Below are positions 46,149 through 54,364 of a stretch of DNA of 64,000 nucleotides, one piece after another. The position numbers and the translations under genes are program-made. The DNA is from JALYRV01 sp040902895 (GTDB lineage: Bacteria > Acidobacteriota > Vicinamibacteria > Vicinamibacterales > SCN-69-37), in contig JBBDWL010000143.1 in assembly GCA_040902895.1 (NCBI GenBank), forward strand, positions 3,810 to 67,809. The letters run 5' to 3'. The notes under the pieces are model-generated. The model did not search any database and had not been told where the DNA came from. It saw nothing but the letters and a program-made list of their open reading frames with translations. Positions within the stretch are counted from its first letter, which is position 1, and each line of letters starts with the position of its first letter.

Positions 46149-46962
46149 CCTCGCGCTGGCTGGTCTCCTGACCGCCGGCTGCACGAGCTTCTATGAGATC
46201 GGCATCGAAACGCCGATCCAGGCGAAGCTCGATGTGTCGGCGTTTCAGCGCGTGCTCGTCGCCGGCTTCGTCGGCGGCGGCAGCAACGACGTCGACGCGA
46301 ACATGGAAACCGTGCGGCTGCTGCGCAGCCAGCTTCGCACGCGCTCGCAGCTGAAAGTGATCGAGGCGGAGGTTATTCCGCTCGCGGAGGTGGTGGAACG
46401 CACGCGCACCGAACGCGCTGAAGCGGTGACGGCCACGCCGCCCGCGACACCGCCGGAGATACCGCCAGCCACACCGCCCACGGCGACGACGCCTCAGGCC
46501 CCTGCCACGCCGGCAGCCGAGGAGCCCGACATCTCGAGCGAGAAGGAGCTCGAAAGCTACGAGCAGATTTTTGCCGACGTCGCGTACTGGAAGAAGCTTG
46601 GCGAGGAATACCAGTCGCCGTTGATCATCACCGGCACCGTCTACTTCGCGCCCATCAACAAGGGCGGGATCGTCGAGCGCACGCAGGAAACATCGGATGC
46701 CTTTGGACGCCGGATGGTGGCGCCGATTCGCGTGTGGATGGACCGCAAGGGCTATACGCTCGTGCCCAAGCTCGTCTTCATCGACGGCCGCACCGGCACG
46801 ACGCTCTATTCCGAGAGCGTCCGGGAAGAAATCCTGTACGAAGCCTCGCAGAATACGCCGGCCCTGTCGGCCTATTTCGAGCTCATGGATCGCTATCTGC
46901 CGAGCTTCCTCAGCGCCCTCAGCTCGCAGAAGATCCGCGGAACGCGGGTGCTGCTCAAATAG
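46117..46962 (+). CDS. lipoprotein, unknown function
   Basis: 281 residues. Lipobox LLTAGC (Cys about 22), then a beta-rich domain (RVLVAGFVGGGSNDVDANMETVRLLRSQLRTRSQLKVIEAEV), a Thr/Pro-rich linker at about 105-130, and a C-terminal domain (LIITGTVYFAPINKG, RKGYTLVPKLVFIDGRTGTTLYSE). The overall shape recalls CsgG/TolB-N-like lipoproteins that assemble in the periplasm, but this is not established. The AAGGAATTTT ribosome site is good. Its TAG stop is the first word of the TAGGCC repeat that follows. Confidence 0.7.
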   Translation: MTALTRANAVSLALAGLLTAGCTSFYEIGIETPIQAKLDVSAFQRVLVAGFVGGGSNDVDANMETVRLLRSQLRTRSQLKVIEAEVIPLAEVVERTRTERAEAVTATPPATPPEIPPATPPTATTPQAPATPAAEEPDISSEKELESYEQIFADVAYWKKLGEEYQSPLIITGTVYFAPINKGGIVERTQETSDAFGRRMVAPIRVWMDRKGYTLVPKLVFIDGRTGTTLYSESVREEILYEASQNTPALSAYFELMDRYLPSFLSALSSQKIRGTRVLLK

Positions 46963-47062
46963 GCCTTAGGCCTTAGGCCCTAGGCCATAGGCGTGAGCCG
47001 GGGCGCCTTTGTGCGCTCCGGCTGGGCCCTAGGGCCTAGGGCCCAGGGCCTATGGCCTATCC
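46960..47062. repeat. TAGGCC word repeat around a stem-loop before rplU
   Basis: Arms of TAGGCC/GGCCTA words flank the stem-loop AGCCGGGGCGC (46996-47006), loop CTTTGT, GCGCTCCGGCT (47013-47023), with one G-U pair. The left arm starts at the stop codon of the preceding gene. The loop is the reverse complement of that at 7435-7440. It may insulate the lipoprotein gene from the ribosomal operon. Confidence 0.8.
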
Positions 47063-47094
47063 GGTGCCTGTGTTATCCTTAACCCTTTCTAGGT

Positions 47095-47111
47095 ACAGCC
47101 TTTAGGGCTGT
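47095..47111 (+). other. stem-loop in the rplU leader
   Basis: ACAGCC and GGCTGT pair around TTTAG 36 nt before the L21 start codon. It may be part of an autoregulatory leader, as seen for L21 in other bacteria, but the sequence does not match a leader motif I can confirm. Confidence 0.4.
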
Positions 47112-47146
47112 CCGTGCACAGCTACAGCAAACAAGCGAGTTCCCGA

Positions 47147-47461
47147 ATGTTCGCGATCATTGAGAGCGGCGGCCGTCAGCTGAAAATTGGCAAGGGCGAC
47201 GTCGTCAGCGTCGACCTGTTGGACGCCCGGCCGGGCGACAAGATTACGCTCGAGCAGGTGCTCTTCCTCGAGAACGCCGATGGCGACCTGCTCGTGGGCG
47301 CGCCGTTCGTGGAGAACGCGAAAATCCTGGCCGTCGTCGACGGCGAAGAGCGCGGGCCCAAGATTCGGATCTTCAACAAGAAGCGCCGCAAGGGCTATCG
47401 CCGCACCAAGGGCTTTCGATCGACGCTGACGAAGCTTCGTATCACCGATATCAAGGTCTAG
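47147..47461 (+). CDS. rplU: 50S ribosomal protein L21
   Basis: 104 residues. MFAIIESGGRQLKIGKGDVV and the basic C-terminal region KIRIFNKKRRKGYRRTKG, FRSTLTKLRITDI are typical. ATG 47147 gives the normal N-terminus; an upstream in-frame GTG (47114) would add eleven unlikely residues. The usual rplU-rpmA-obg order follows. Confidence 0.97.
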   Translation: MFAIIESGGRQLKIGKGDVVSVDLLDARPGDKITLEQVLFLENADGDLLVGAPFVENAKILAVVDGEERGPKIRIFNKKRRKGYRRTKGFRSTLTKLRITDIKV

Positions 47462-47463
47462 TC

Positions 47464-47721
47464 ATGGCAACAAAAAAGGGACAGGGAAGTTCACGTAACG
47501 GCCGCGACTCGAACTCGCAGCGCCTCGGCGTCAAGCGCCACGACGGCAACGTCGTCACCGGCGGCTCGATTCTCGTGCGCCAGCGCGGACGCAAGTTCCA
47601 GCCCGGGCTCAACGTCGGGCTCGGCAAAGACGACACGCTGTTCGCGAAAATTGCCGGCCGCGTGAAGTTCGAGGATCACGGCGCGCGCGGACGCCGCATC
47701 AGCATTCATCCGATCGAGTAA
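47464..47721 (+). CDS. rpmA: 50S ribosomal protein L27
   Basis: 85 residues. MATKKGQGSSRNGRDSNSQR, GNVVTGGSILVRQRG and KFQPGLNVGLGKDDTLFA are the family signature. It reaches the peptidyl transferase centre. It starts 2 nt after rplU. Confidence 0.98.
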   Translation: MATKKGQGSSRNGRDSNSQRLGVKRHDGNVVTGGSILVRQRGRKFQPGLNVGLGKDDTLFAKIAGRVKFEDHGARGRRISIHPIE

Positions 47722-47793
47722 TTGAAAATTGGTAAAGTGAAAGTTCAAGGTTGAATTTTCAACTTTCAACTTACCAACTTTCAATTCAGACGA
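47720..47793. repeat. TTGAAA/CAACTTTC word palindrome between rpmA and obgE
   Basis: A left arm (47720-47750) and right arm (47756-47786) of 31 nt are imperfect reverse complements with about 25 matches; words are TTGAAAATTGG and AAGTTGGTAAG. The left arm overlaps the rpmA TAA. It fills the 72-nt spacer and is AT-rich. Confidence 0.8.
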
Positions 47794-48903
47794 ATGTTTG
47801 TTGACGAAGTCGACATTCACGTCAAAGCCGGCGACGGCGGCAGCGGCTGCATGGCCTTCCGGCGCGAGAAGTTCGTGCCGCGCGGAGGCCCCAGCGGTGG
47901 CGACGGCGGCGAAGGCGGTTCGATTTATCTCGTCGCCAGCCCGCATCACAACACGCTCGTCACCTATCGATTCCATCCAGAATTCAAAGCGGAGCGCGGG
48001 CGCCACGGCGAAGGCTCCAATCGCACCGGCGCGGGCGGCAAGGATCTCGAGCTCGCGGTTCCGCCCGGCACCGTCGTGTACGAGCAGACTGACGATGGGC
48101 CGATCTTTCTCGCGGACCTGACCGAAGTCGGCCAGCGCGTGCTGGTGGCGCGAGGCGGACGCGGCGGGCGCGGCAACGCGCAGTTCGCGACCTCCACCAA
48201 TCGCGCGCCGCGGCGCTTCGAGCCGGGCTGGGAAGGCGAGGAACGCCGGCTCCGGCTGCGCCTCAAGCTGCTCGCCGACGTCGGACTCGTCGGCTATCCA
48301 AACGCCGGCAAGTCGACGCTCATCGCGCGCATCTCTGCCGCACGTCCGAAAATCGCCGACTACCCTTTCACCACGCTCACGCCGAATCTCGGCGTCGTCA
48401 GCCTGAGCGGCGACCGCGGCTTCGTGGTGGCCGACGTTCCCGGATTGATTGAAGGCGCGCACGAAGGACACGGCCTCGGCCATCAGTTCCTCAGCCATCT
48501 CGAACGCACGAAGGTGCTCGTGCACATGATCGACATGTCAGAGACCGGCCGCGATCCGGTGCAGGATTTCGAGATCATCAATCGCGAGCTGTCGCTGTGG
48601 GCCGGACGCGGCGACGAGACTGCCGTGGCGCTCGCCGACAAGCCGCGGCTCGCCGCGGCGAACAAAATCGACGCCATGCCCGACAAGAAGGCGCTCGATA
48701 AACTGCGCCGGCATCTCGAGAAGCAAGGCGTGCCGCTCTTTCCGATTTCCGCGGCCACAGGTGAAGGGCTGCAGCCGCTGCTCGAAGCCATGTGGAAAGA
48801 GGTTGGTCCGCTAATGCCGCCGCCGTCCGAGCAGGAAACCGTGCGGCAGAAGCCGTCCGAGGTCGAGCCCGAACCCGACCATCCGGGGGACGACGCGGCG
48901 TGA
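47794..48903 (+). CDS. obgE: GTPase ObgE
   Basis: 369 residues. Gly-rich Obg fold (GDGGSGCMAFRREKFVPRGGPSGGDGG), then G domain: GYPNAGKST, DVPGLIEGAHEGHGLGHQFL, NKID. The C-terminal domain is short and acidic, so the OCT domain is absent. It functions in 50S maturation and stress. Its stop overlaps nadD by TGATG. Confidence 0.96.
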   Translation: MFVDEVDIHVKAGDGGSGCMAFRREKFVPRGGPSGGDGGEGGSIYLVASPHHNTLVTYRFHPEFKAERGRHGEGSNRTGAGGKDLELAVPPGTVVYEQTDDGPIFLADLTEVGQRVLVARGGRGGRGNAQFATSTNRAPRRFEPGWEGEERRLRLRLKLLADVGLVGYPNAGKSTLIARISAARPKIADYPFTTLTPNLGVVSLSGDRGFVVADVPGLIEGAHEGHGLGHQFLSHLERTKVLVHMIDMSETGRDPVQDFEIINRELSLWAGRGDETAVALADKPRLAAANKIDAMPDKKALDKLRRHLEKQGVPLFPISAATGEGLQPLLEAMWKEVGPLMPPPSEQETVRQKPSEVEPEPDHPGDDAA

Positions 48904-49586
48904 TGCGACTGGGCATCATGGGCGGGACGTTCGACCCGATTCACATGGGCCATCTCGACGTCGCGCGCGCCTCCGCGGATGCGCTTCACCTCGATCGCGT
49001 GCGGCTGCTGCCATCCAACATCCCCCCTCATCGTCAGGAACCAGGCACGTCGGCCTTCCACCGATTTGCGCTCGTCTGCCTGGCTGCCGCAACCGACCCG
49101 CGCTTCGTCGCCGACGATGCGGAATTGCTTCGGAGCGGGCCGTCATATGCGGCCGACACGCTGCGTGAACTGCAGCGACAGGGCTGGAAGGCTGATCAGT
49201 TGTTCTTCCTGACCGGCGCCGATGCGTTCGCAGAAATTGCCACGTGGAAGGAGTACCCAGCGTTGCTGAATCTCTCACATTTCGTGGTCTGCTCGAGGCC
49301 AGGCCACGCGGCGCCACTGGTCCGCGGATTGCTGCCCGCTCTGCAGGACCGCATGGTGGATGCGAGCGAATTCAACGGCGCCTCGGAGGTGCGCGTCATC
49401 CTGCTCGACGCGGCCACGACCGATGTGTCATCGAGCCAGGTGCGCCAGGCGCTTGCTGATGGCGCGAGCGATGCGGCGCTTCGCGGCCTGCTCGCGCCGC
49501 AGGTCGACGCGCACATCCGCAGGCACGGCTTGTACAATTCGAGAAATTCTACCCGGCTGAATTTCCCCGGTTCGGCGCAGCACTGA
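48903..49586 (+). CDS. nadD: nicotinate-nucleotide adenylyltransferase
   Basis: 227 residues. GIMGGTFDPIHMGHL (nucleotidyl transferase HxGH region), FFLTGADAFAEIATWK and SSSQVRQAL (ISSTxIR-type motif) are diagnostic. It converts nicotinate mononucleotide to deamido-NAD. It overlaps obgE by TGATG; rsfS follows after 3 nt, the common obg-nadD-rsfS arrangement. Confidence 0.95.
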   Translation: MRLGIMGGTFDPIHMGHLDVARASADALHLDRVRLLPSNIPPHRQEPGTSAFHRFALVCLAAATDPRFVADDAELLRSGPSYAADTLRELQRQGWKADQLFFLTGADAFAEIATWKEYPALLNLSHFVVCSRPGHAAPLVRGLLPALQDRMVDASEFNGASEVRVILLDAATTDVSSSQVRQALADGASDAALRGLLAPQVDAHIRRHGLYNSRNSTRLNFPGSAQH

Positions 49587-49589
49587 CAC

Positions 49590-50024
49590 ATGACAAAGAC
49601 ACTTGTTCGCAAAAAGGCCGCCCCGAAGACAATGCAGACGACCAGGACCGCCGCGAAGCGGCGTCCCCGCAGGTCGGCGCCGCGCATGCCGAAGGCCATC
49701 AGCGCCGGCATCGCCGCGGCCCTCGATAAGAAGGCCGACGACGTTGTGATCATGGATCTTCGGAAGGCATCGTCATTCACCGACTTCTTCGTGCTGTGCA
49801 CCGGCCAGAACATGCGGCAGGTGAAAGCGATCGCGGAGGCGATCGAAGCGGAGCTCAAGAAAGAAGGCCTCAGGCCGAGTCTGGTCGAGGGCTACAACAA
49901 GGCCGAGTGGGTGCTGCTCGATTATTTCGACTTCATCTTTCACATCTTCACGCCATCCACGCGCGCGTTCTATGGACTCGAGCGGCTATGGGGATCGGCG
50001 GAGAAAATACCCGTCGAATCGTAA
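49590..50024 (+). CDS. rsfS: ribosomal silencing factor RsfS
   Basis: 144 residues. The RsfS/Iojap domain occupies about 40-140 (LDKKADDVVIMDLRKASSFTDFFVLCTG, VEGYNKAEWVLLDYFDFIFHIFTPSTRAFYGLERLW). A basic 35-residue N-terminal extension (RKKAAPKTMQTTRTAAKRRP) is longer than normal. It binds L14 and blocks subunit joining during starvation. Confidence 0.95.
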   Translation: MTKTLVRKKAAPKTMQTTRTAAKRRPRRSAPRMPKAISAGIAAALDKKADDVVIMDLRKASSFTDFFVLCTGQNMRQVKAIAEAIEAELKKEGLRPSLVEGYNKAEWVLLDYFDFIFHIFTPSTRAFYGLERLWGSAEKIPVES

Positions 50025-50032
50025 ACGCCGGC

Positions 50033-50686
50033 ATGGCGCTGGTGATGGCGCCGGCGTGTGCCGCATGCCGGGCCGTGCTCGATGAGCCGCTGGCCGGCCC
50101 TGTCTGCGGCAGCTGCTGGTCGGCTGTTAGAACCTGCACATTAGAGTGGCGGCACGACGGCGAGGCGCTGCGGCGCGTCGTCTCTGCCGGCCCCTACGAC
50201 GGCACCCTTCGCGACATCATTCATGCCTGGAAGTTCGAGGGCCGGCAGGGTCTCGCGCGGCCACTCGCGCATCTCGTGCGGCTGCATTGCGGCGAAGCGC
50301 TCAACGGAGCCGACGTCGCGGTGCCGGTGCCGATAACGCCCTGGCGTCATTGGCAGCGCGGATTCAATCAGGCCGACGATCTCGCGCGCCATCTTGGCGT
50401 GCCGCGCGCGCGTGCGCTTGCGCGATGGCGTCCGCGCGCGGCGCAGTCGACCCTGCCCGCGGCAGCGCGGCGGCGGAATGTCGATACGTCGATGTTCGTG
50501 CCGGCCTGGCGCCGCGCCGCAGTCCGCGACCGCGTCATCGTGCTCGTGGATGATGTCGTCACGACGGGCGCCACGCTCGAGGCCTGCGCGCGCGTGCTGC
50601 ACGCGGCGGGTGCGAAAGAAGTGCGCGCCGTAACGGTCGCGCAGACCGTGCTCAGGGGTGGCGCGGTCCTGAAGCGTGCGCGTTGA
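50033..50686 (+). CDS. ComF-family phosphoribosyltransferase
   Basis: 217 residues. N-terminal zinc ribbon CAACRAV...CGSCW, then VRRVVSAGPYDGTLRDIIHAWKFEG, VPVPITPWRHWQRGFNQADDLAR and the PRPP-binding VILVDDVVTTGATLE. ComF assists DNA uptake-linked processes in competent bacteria, possibly with DprA (45 kb). I chose ATG 50033, 8 nt after the rsfS stop. Confidence 0.88.
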   Translation: MALVMAPACAACRAVLDEPLAGPVCGSCWSAVRTCTLEWRHDGEALRRVVSAGPYDGTLRDIIHAWKFEGRQGLARPLAHLVRLHCGEALNGADVAVPVPITPWRHWQRGFNQADDLARHLGVPRARALARWRPRAAQSTLPAAARRRNVDTSMFVPAWRRAAVRDRVIVLVDDVVTTGATLEACARVLHAAGAKEVRAVTVAQTVLRGGAVLKRAR

Positions 50687-50688
50687 GC

Positions 50689-53367
50689 TCACTCCGCGCG
50701 CAGCGCCACGAGCGGATCGATGCGCGCCGCACGTCTGGCGGGCACGATCGCCGCCAGCACCGCTGCCGCCAGTACCCCGACGCCGACGAGCAGGAACGTT
50801 CTGGCGTCATACGGCCTGACGCCATACAGCAGCGTCGAGATGTATCCGAATGTCATCAGCGAAATCGTGACACCCGCTGTCAGCCCGGTCAGCGTGATGG
50901 CCGCCGCTTGCCGGACGACGAGCCTCACGATCTGCCGCGGGGTCGCTCCCAGGGCCGCGCGTACGCCTATTTCATGAGAGCGCTGAGAGACAGCGTAGGA
51001 CAACACGCCAAACAGGCCGACGATCGCAACAATCAACGCCGACGCCGCGAGACTCCCCAGCAGGATGGCGTACAAGCGGGGAGCTGCCAGTCCGGTCCGC
51101 AGACGGTCGTTCATCGTCATCACGCCTTCAAGTGCCAGGGCCGGATCCAGGTCGCGCACAACGGTCCGCAAATCGGACGCAACGGCTTCAGGCCTATTCG
51201 AAGTCTGCAGCACCACGTTCACGACCGTTCCGAACTCGTTGCCGGTCTGACGGTAGGAGACGAAGTATGCGGGACCCGACGTCATCGATGGATCGATTGA
51301 GCGTTGATCCTCCACGACGCCGGCAACGTGCCAGCCTTTGCGACCCTTGATGGTGACTGGCAGAATCTCTCCGACCGGTGTGTCGTCCAGATACCGGGAC
51401 GCAAAGGCCTGATTAACGACGACGACTGGCAGCGAGGCCGCCGTGTCAGCCTCCTGCAGCCCATGGCCCGATGAGAACCGCATGCCCATGGCCTCGAAGT
51501 AGCCGGGACTCACCGTAATGCGCGCCGCCTGCACTTCAATCGTCTGGCCGGTCGAACCACGCATCTTGAACGCACTTGAGGACGTGCGCGGCGTCAGCGG
51601 CACGTGCGTAGCGACGCCGGCGTAACGGATATCGGGGTGCCGCTTCAAACGCTGCAGCACATGGTCAACGGCCTCCGCGCGTCCGGCCGGCGTGTACCCG
51701 GCGTCCTGCAGGATCAGACGTGCCGTGAGCACTCGCGAAGGATCGAAACCGCGATCGGCGGCCAGCAGCTCGCGAAAGCTCTGTGCCAGCAGCGCCGCCC
51801 CGATCAACAGGACCGACGCGACAGCCACTTGCGCGGTCATGGCGACGGCCCGCACCGGCGAGCGGCCGGCATCGCGCCCGGTGGCAGTACGGCTCGACGC
51901 CCCCAACCCTGCGGCGACATCGAGCCTTGGTGCGTGCATCGCCGGAAGAATGCCGAAGACGAGGCTCGACAACACCGCAGCGCAAGCGGCAAACCCGAGC
52001 ACCACCGCGTCGAGCGCGACATTGTCCTGCCGCGGAAAGTCCGGCGGCAGCACTGCTGGGAGGGCGCGGATGGCGAGCGCGGTCAGCGCCACTCCGACAG
52101 CGCCTCCCGCAAAACCAAGCATCAAGCTTTCGGTGGTGAGCTGCCGCATGACGCGACCGCTTCCGGCGCCAAGGGCGATGCGCACGGCAATCTCGCGGCG
52201 CCTCGACGCACCCCGGGCGATCTGCAGGCTCGCCACGTTGGCTGTCGCCGCCACGAGCAGCAGACCGACCGCGCAGAGGAAGATCACAATGGCGGGCCGG
52301 ACGCGCGACGTTACGTGATCGAGCAGGGGAATGGCGGCGACGTCAACTGGTCCGTCAGATCCGAAGAAGACCATCGCCATCATGTCACCGGGGAATGCGC
52401 GGCCGCGCGCCGTGCCTTCCGCGGAGGCCTGCTCGGGCGACACGCCTGCGCGCAGTCTGCCAATGGCGTGGAACGGCGGCTGTCCACCGGTGGGCGACAC
52501 GAAGAGCGGGATCCAGATCATCGTGTCGTCATCGGGGAATGCGGTGTCGGCCGGCAGAACGCCCACGATTCGATACGCTGCGTCTCCAAGTTGAATCATC
52601 TGGTTCACGGCATCGTCGCTGCCGCCGAACCGGCGGCTCCAAAGGTTCTCGGAAATGACGGCGACGCGATTGCTGCCGGCGCGTTCGTTGGCCTCGGTGT
52701 ACAGCGTGCCGCGCAGCGGGCGCGCGCGAAGGACGCTGAACAGGCCGGCCGTGGCCCTCGCAATGCGAACGCGCTCCTGGCCTCCGACTGATGAGAGCGT
52801 CGCCATGTAGGAGGACCACGCCCCGGCGCTGTCGAGTGTCGCGGCATTCGCGCGCCATGCGGCAAAGGTCCTGTTGGTGAAGGTCGCGGGCGCGGCGGCA
52901 TCGGGACTGCGGCCACCTCGAGTCTCGAGGAGCCTGACAATGCGATCTGGTTCGGGCCATGGCAGCGGATCGAATATGACACCGCGCGCGACGCTGAACA
53001 GCGTGGTGGTCGCTGCGATGCCGAGGGCAACCGTCACAATGGCCAGCAGACTGAATGCGCGCTGACGGCGCATCAGCCGTGCCGCAAAACGGACGTCCTG
53101 CCAGACGCCCGCCAAGGGCGAAGCTGATGTCGGAGAAGGCAGAACGACGGCCGCGCGGCGCGCGGGAACACGCTGCAGCCGCGGCGCTTCACCGCGCCAA
53201 ACCTCGAGCTGGGCGGCGAGGTTAGCTTCGGCCTCCTCGAGGGAGCAGCCTTCCGCCAGACACTTCTGGTAGAGGCGCTCCGCGTGTTCCGACAATTCCT
53301 CCAGGACGTCGTCTTCGGGACACGTTTCGCTGTCGAAAGCCGATCGGACGCGCGACTTCCAGTCCAT
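50689..53367 (-). CDS. ADOP-type MacB/FtsX-like ABC transporter permease
   Basis: 892 residues. Two MacB_PCD/FtsX units: N-terminal helical segment (about 1-70; DDVLEELSEHAERLYQKCLAEG), a TM (FSLLAIVTVALGIAATTTLFSVA), a periplasmic MacB domain, several TMs with IARGASRRREIAVRIALGAGSGRVMRQL, a second periplasmic domain, and final TMs (SQRSHEIGVRAALGATPRQIVRLVVRQ). No ATPase is adjacent. The layout plus PadR neighbour matches the acidobacterial duplicated orphan permease family. Function unknown, possibly envelope export or lipid handling. Confidence 0.88.
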   Translation of the reverse strand: MDWKSRVRSAFDSETCPEDDVLEELSEHAERLYQKCLAEGCSLEEAEANLAAQLEVWRGEAPRLQRVPARRAAVVLPSPTSASPLAGVWQDVRFAARLMRRQRAFSLLAIVTVALGIAATTTLFSVARGVIFDPLPWPEPDRIVRLLETRGGRSPDAAAPATFTNRTFAAWRANAATLDSAGAWSSYMATLSSVGGQERVRIARATAGLFSVLRARPLRGTLYTEANERAGSNRVAVISENLWSRRFGGSDDAVNQMIQLGDAAYRIVGVLPADTAFPDDDTMIWIPLFVSPTGGQPPFHAIGRLRAGVSPEQASAEGTARGRAFPGDMMAMVFFGSDGPVDVAAIPLLDHVTSRVRPAIVIFLCAVGLLLVAATANVASLQIARGASRRREIAVRIALGAGSGRVMRQLTTESLMLGFAGGAVGVALTALAIRALPAVLPPDFPRQDNVALDAVVLGFAACAAVLSSLVFGILPAMHAPRLDVAAGLGASSRTATGRDAGRSPVRAVAMTAQVAVASVLLIGAALLAQSFRELLAADRGFDPSRVLTARLILQDAGYTPAGRAEAVDHVLQRLKRHPDIRYAGVATHVPLTPRTSSSAFKMRGSTGQTIEVQAARITVSPGYFEAMGMRFSSGHGLQEADTAASLPVVVVNQAFASRYLDDTPVGEILPVTIKGRKGWHVAGVVEDQRSIDPSMTSGPAYFVSYRQTGNEFGTVVNVVLQTSNRPEAVASDLRTVVRDLDPALALEGVMTMNDRLRTGLAAPRLYAILLGSLAASALIVAIVGLFGVLSYAVSQRSHEIGVRAALGATPRQIVRLVVRQAAAITLTGLTAGVTISLMTFGYISTLLYGVRPYDARTFLLVGVGVLAAAVLAAIVPARRAARIDPLVALRAE

Positions 53368-53386
53368 GCGTCACCTCTCGGAGGCG

Positions 53387-53725
53387 TCAGGCGTTGCGAA
53401 CGCCTGCGACGCGATTCAACCCCACGAAGAAGTTCTCCCAGACCGTTCGCTGGCTGGCCAGCGTCTTCCGGCCCTTCGCGGTCAGACGGTAATAGCGCCG
53501 GCGACGCTCCCCGGCTTTCTCGACCCAGCGGCCCTCGACCAGGCCGTTGGCTTCCATGCGGTACAACGTCGGATAAAGCGATGTGACGTGGAACCTGATG
53601 GCGCCCTCTGACCGGTCTTCGATCAGCCGGGCCAGATCGTAGCCATGGCGCTCGCGCTCTTCGAGCAGGGCCATCAGCAGCAATTCCGCGCTGCCACGTT
53701 TGAGCTCACGGCCGAGTCGATCCAT
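53387..53725 (-). CDS. PadR-family regulator of the ADOP permease
   Basis: 112 residues. PadR winged helix (LLLMALLEERERHGYDLARLIEDRSEGAIRFHVTSLYPTLYRMEANGLVEGRWVEK, RRRYYRLTAKG). It matches the acidobacterial PadR group that typically precedes ADOP genes. The start codon ATG 53725 lies inside a palindrome, with a strong promoter overlapping it, so it is probably autorepressed and controls the permease 19 nt downstream. Confidence 0.92.
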   Translation of the reverse strand: MDRLGRELKRGSAELLLMALLEERERHGYDLARLIEDRSEGAIRFHVTSLYPTLYRMEANGLVEGRWVEKAGERRRRYYRLTAKGRKTLASQRTVWENFFVGLNRVAGVRNA

Positions 53726-53765
53726 ATATTGGCATGCATTATATGGGCACGAACAGGTAAGTCAA
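53722..53765 (-). promoter_or_regulatory. promoter and palindromic operator of the ADOP-PadR unit
   Basis: Minus strand: -35 TTGACT (53760-53765), 16-nt spacer, -10 TATAAT (53738-53743). The near-perfect palindrome CCATATATTG / CATTATATGG (outer arms CCATATA/TATATGG, 53722-53746) covers the -10 and the start codon. PadR binding would block transcription initiation. Confidence 0.88.
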
Positions 53766-53773
53766 GGAATCGA

Positions 53774-54364
53774 TCAGAGCAGCTGGCGGTCCTTGAGTCG
53801 CGCGAGAATATCCGCCGCGATGTCTTCCTTCGACTTGCTTGCGTCGATGACCTCCCAGCCTTCGCCGGCGGCCTGGCGCCGGTAGCTGTCGCGCACGCGC
53901 GACAACAGCGGAAGATCGCGCTCGAACTTGTCGCGGCCGTGCGCCTTCCGGCGGGCCGCTTCCTCGGGAGCGATGTCGAGCAGAAAGACCACCGTCGGGA
54001 CAGGCAGATGGCGCTGCACGTCGTGCAGCCAGACGGAATCGAGTCCCTGAGCCTCCCCGTAAGCAATGCTTGACGCGCGATAGCGATCGCAGACGACGAC
54101 GTCGCCTGCGGCAAGCCAGTCTTGGATGGCCTGGCGATACTCGTGGCGGTTGGCGATGTAGAGCAGCTGCAGCGTGTCGGCAGCGAAGTCGCGATCCCCG
54201 TTGAGTGCGGCGCGAATCTCGCGGCCAATCGGCGTGTCGTAGTCGGGGAACGACAGCGCGCGCACGGTGCGGCCGGCCGCGGCGAACTGCTCGCGCAACC
54301 GCGCGGCCTGCGTCTCTTTGCCGCTCTGATCGAGTCCTTCGAACGCGATGAGAATGCCGGTCAT
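53774..54364 (-). CDS. tmk: thymidylate kinase
   Basis: 196 residues. P-loop in FEGLDQSGKETQAARL (GxDxxGKxTQ), FPDYDTPIG, DRYRASSIAYGEAQGLD (DRY/RH loop) and LLDIAPEEAARRKAHGRDKFE. It phosphorylates dTMP. ATG 54364 overlaps the lysA TGA by 4 nt (ATGA). Confidence 0.95.
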   Translation of the reverse strand: MTGILIAFEGLDQSGKETQAARLREQFAAAGRTVRALSFPDYDTPIGREIRAALNGDRDFAADTLQLLYIANRHEYRQAIQDWLAAGDVVVCDRYRASSIAYGEAQGLDSVWLHDVQRHLPVPTVVFLLDIAPEEAARRKAHGRDKFERDLPLLSRVRDSYRRQAAGEGWEVIDASKSKEDIAADILARLKDRQLL

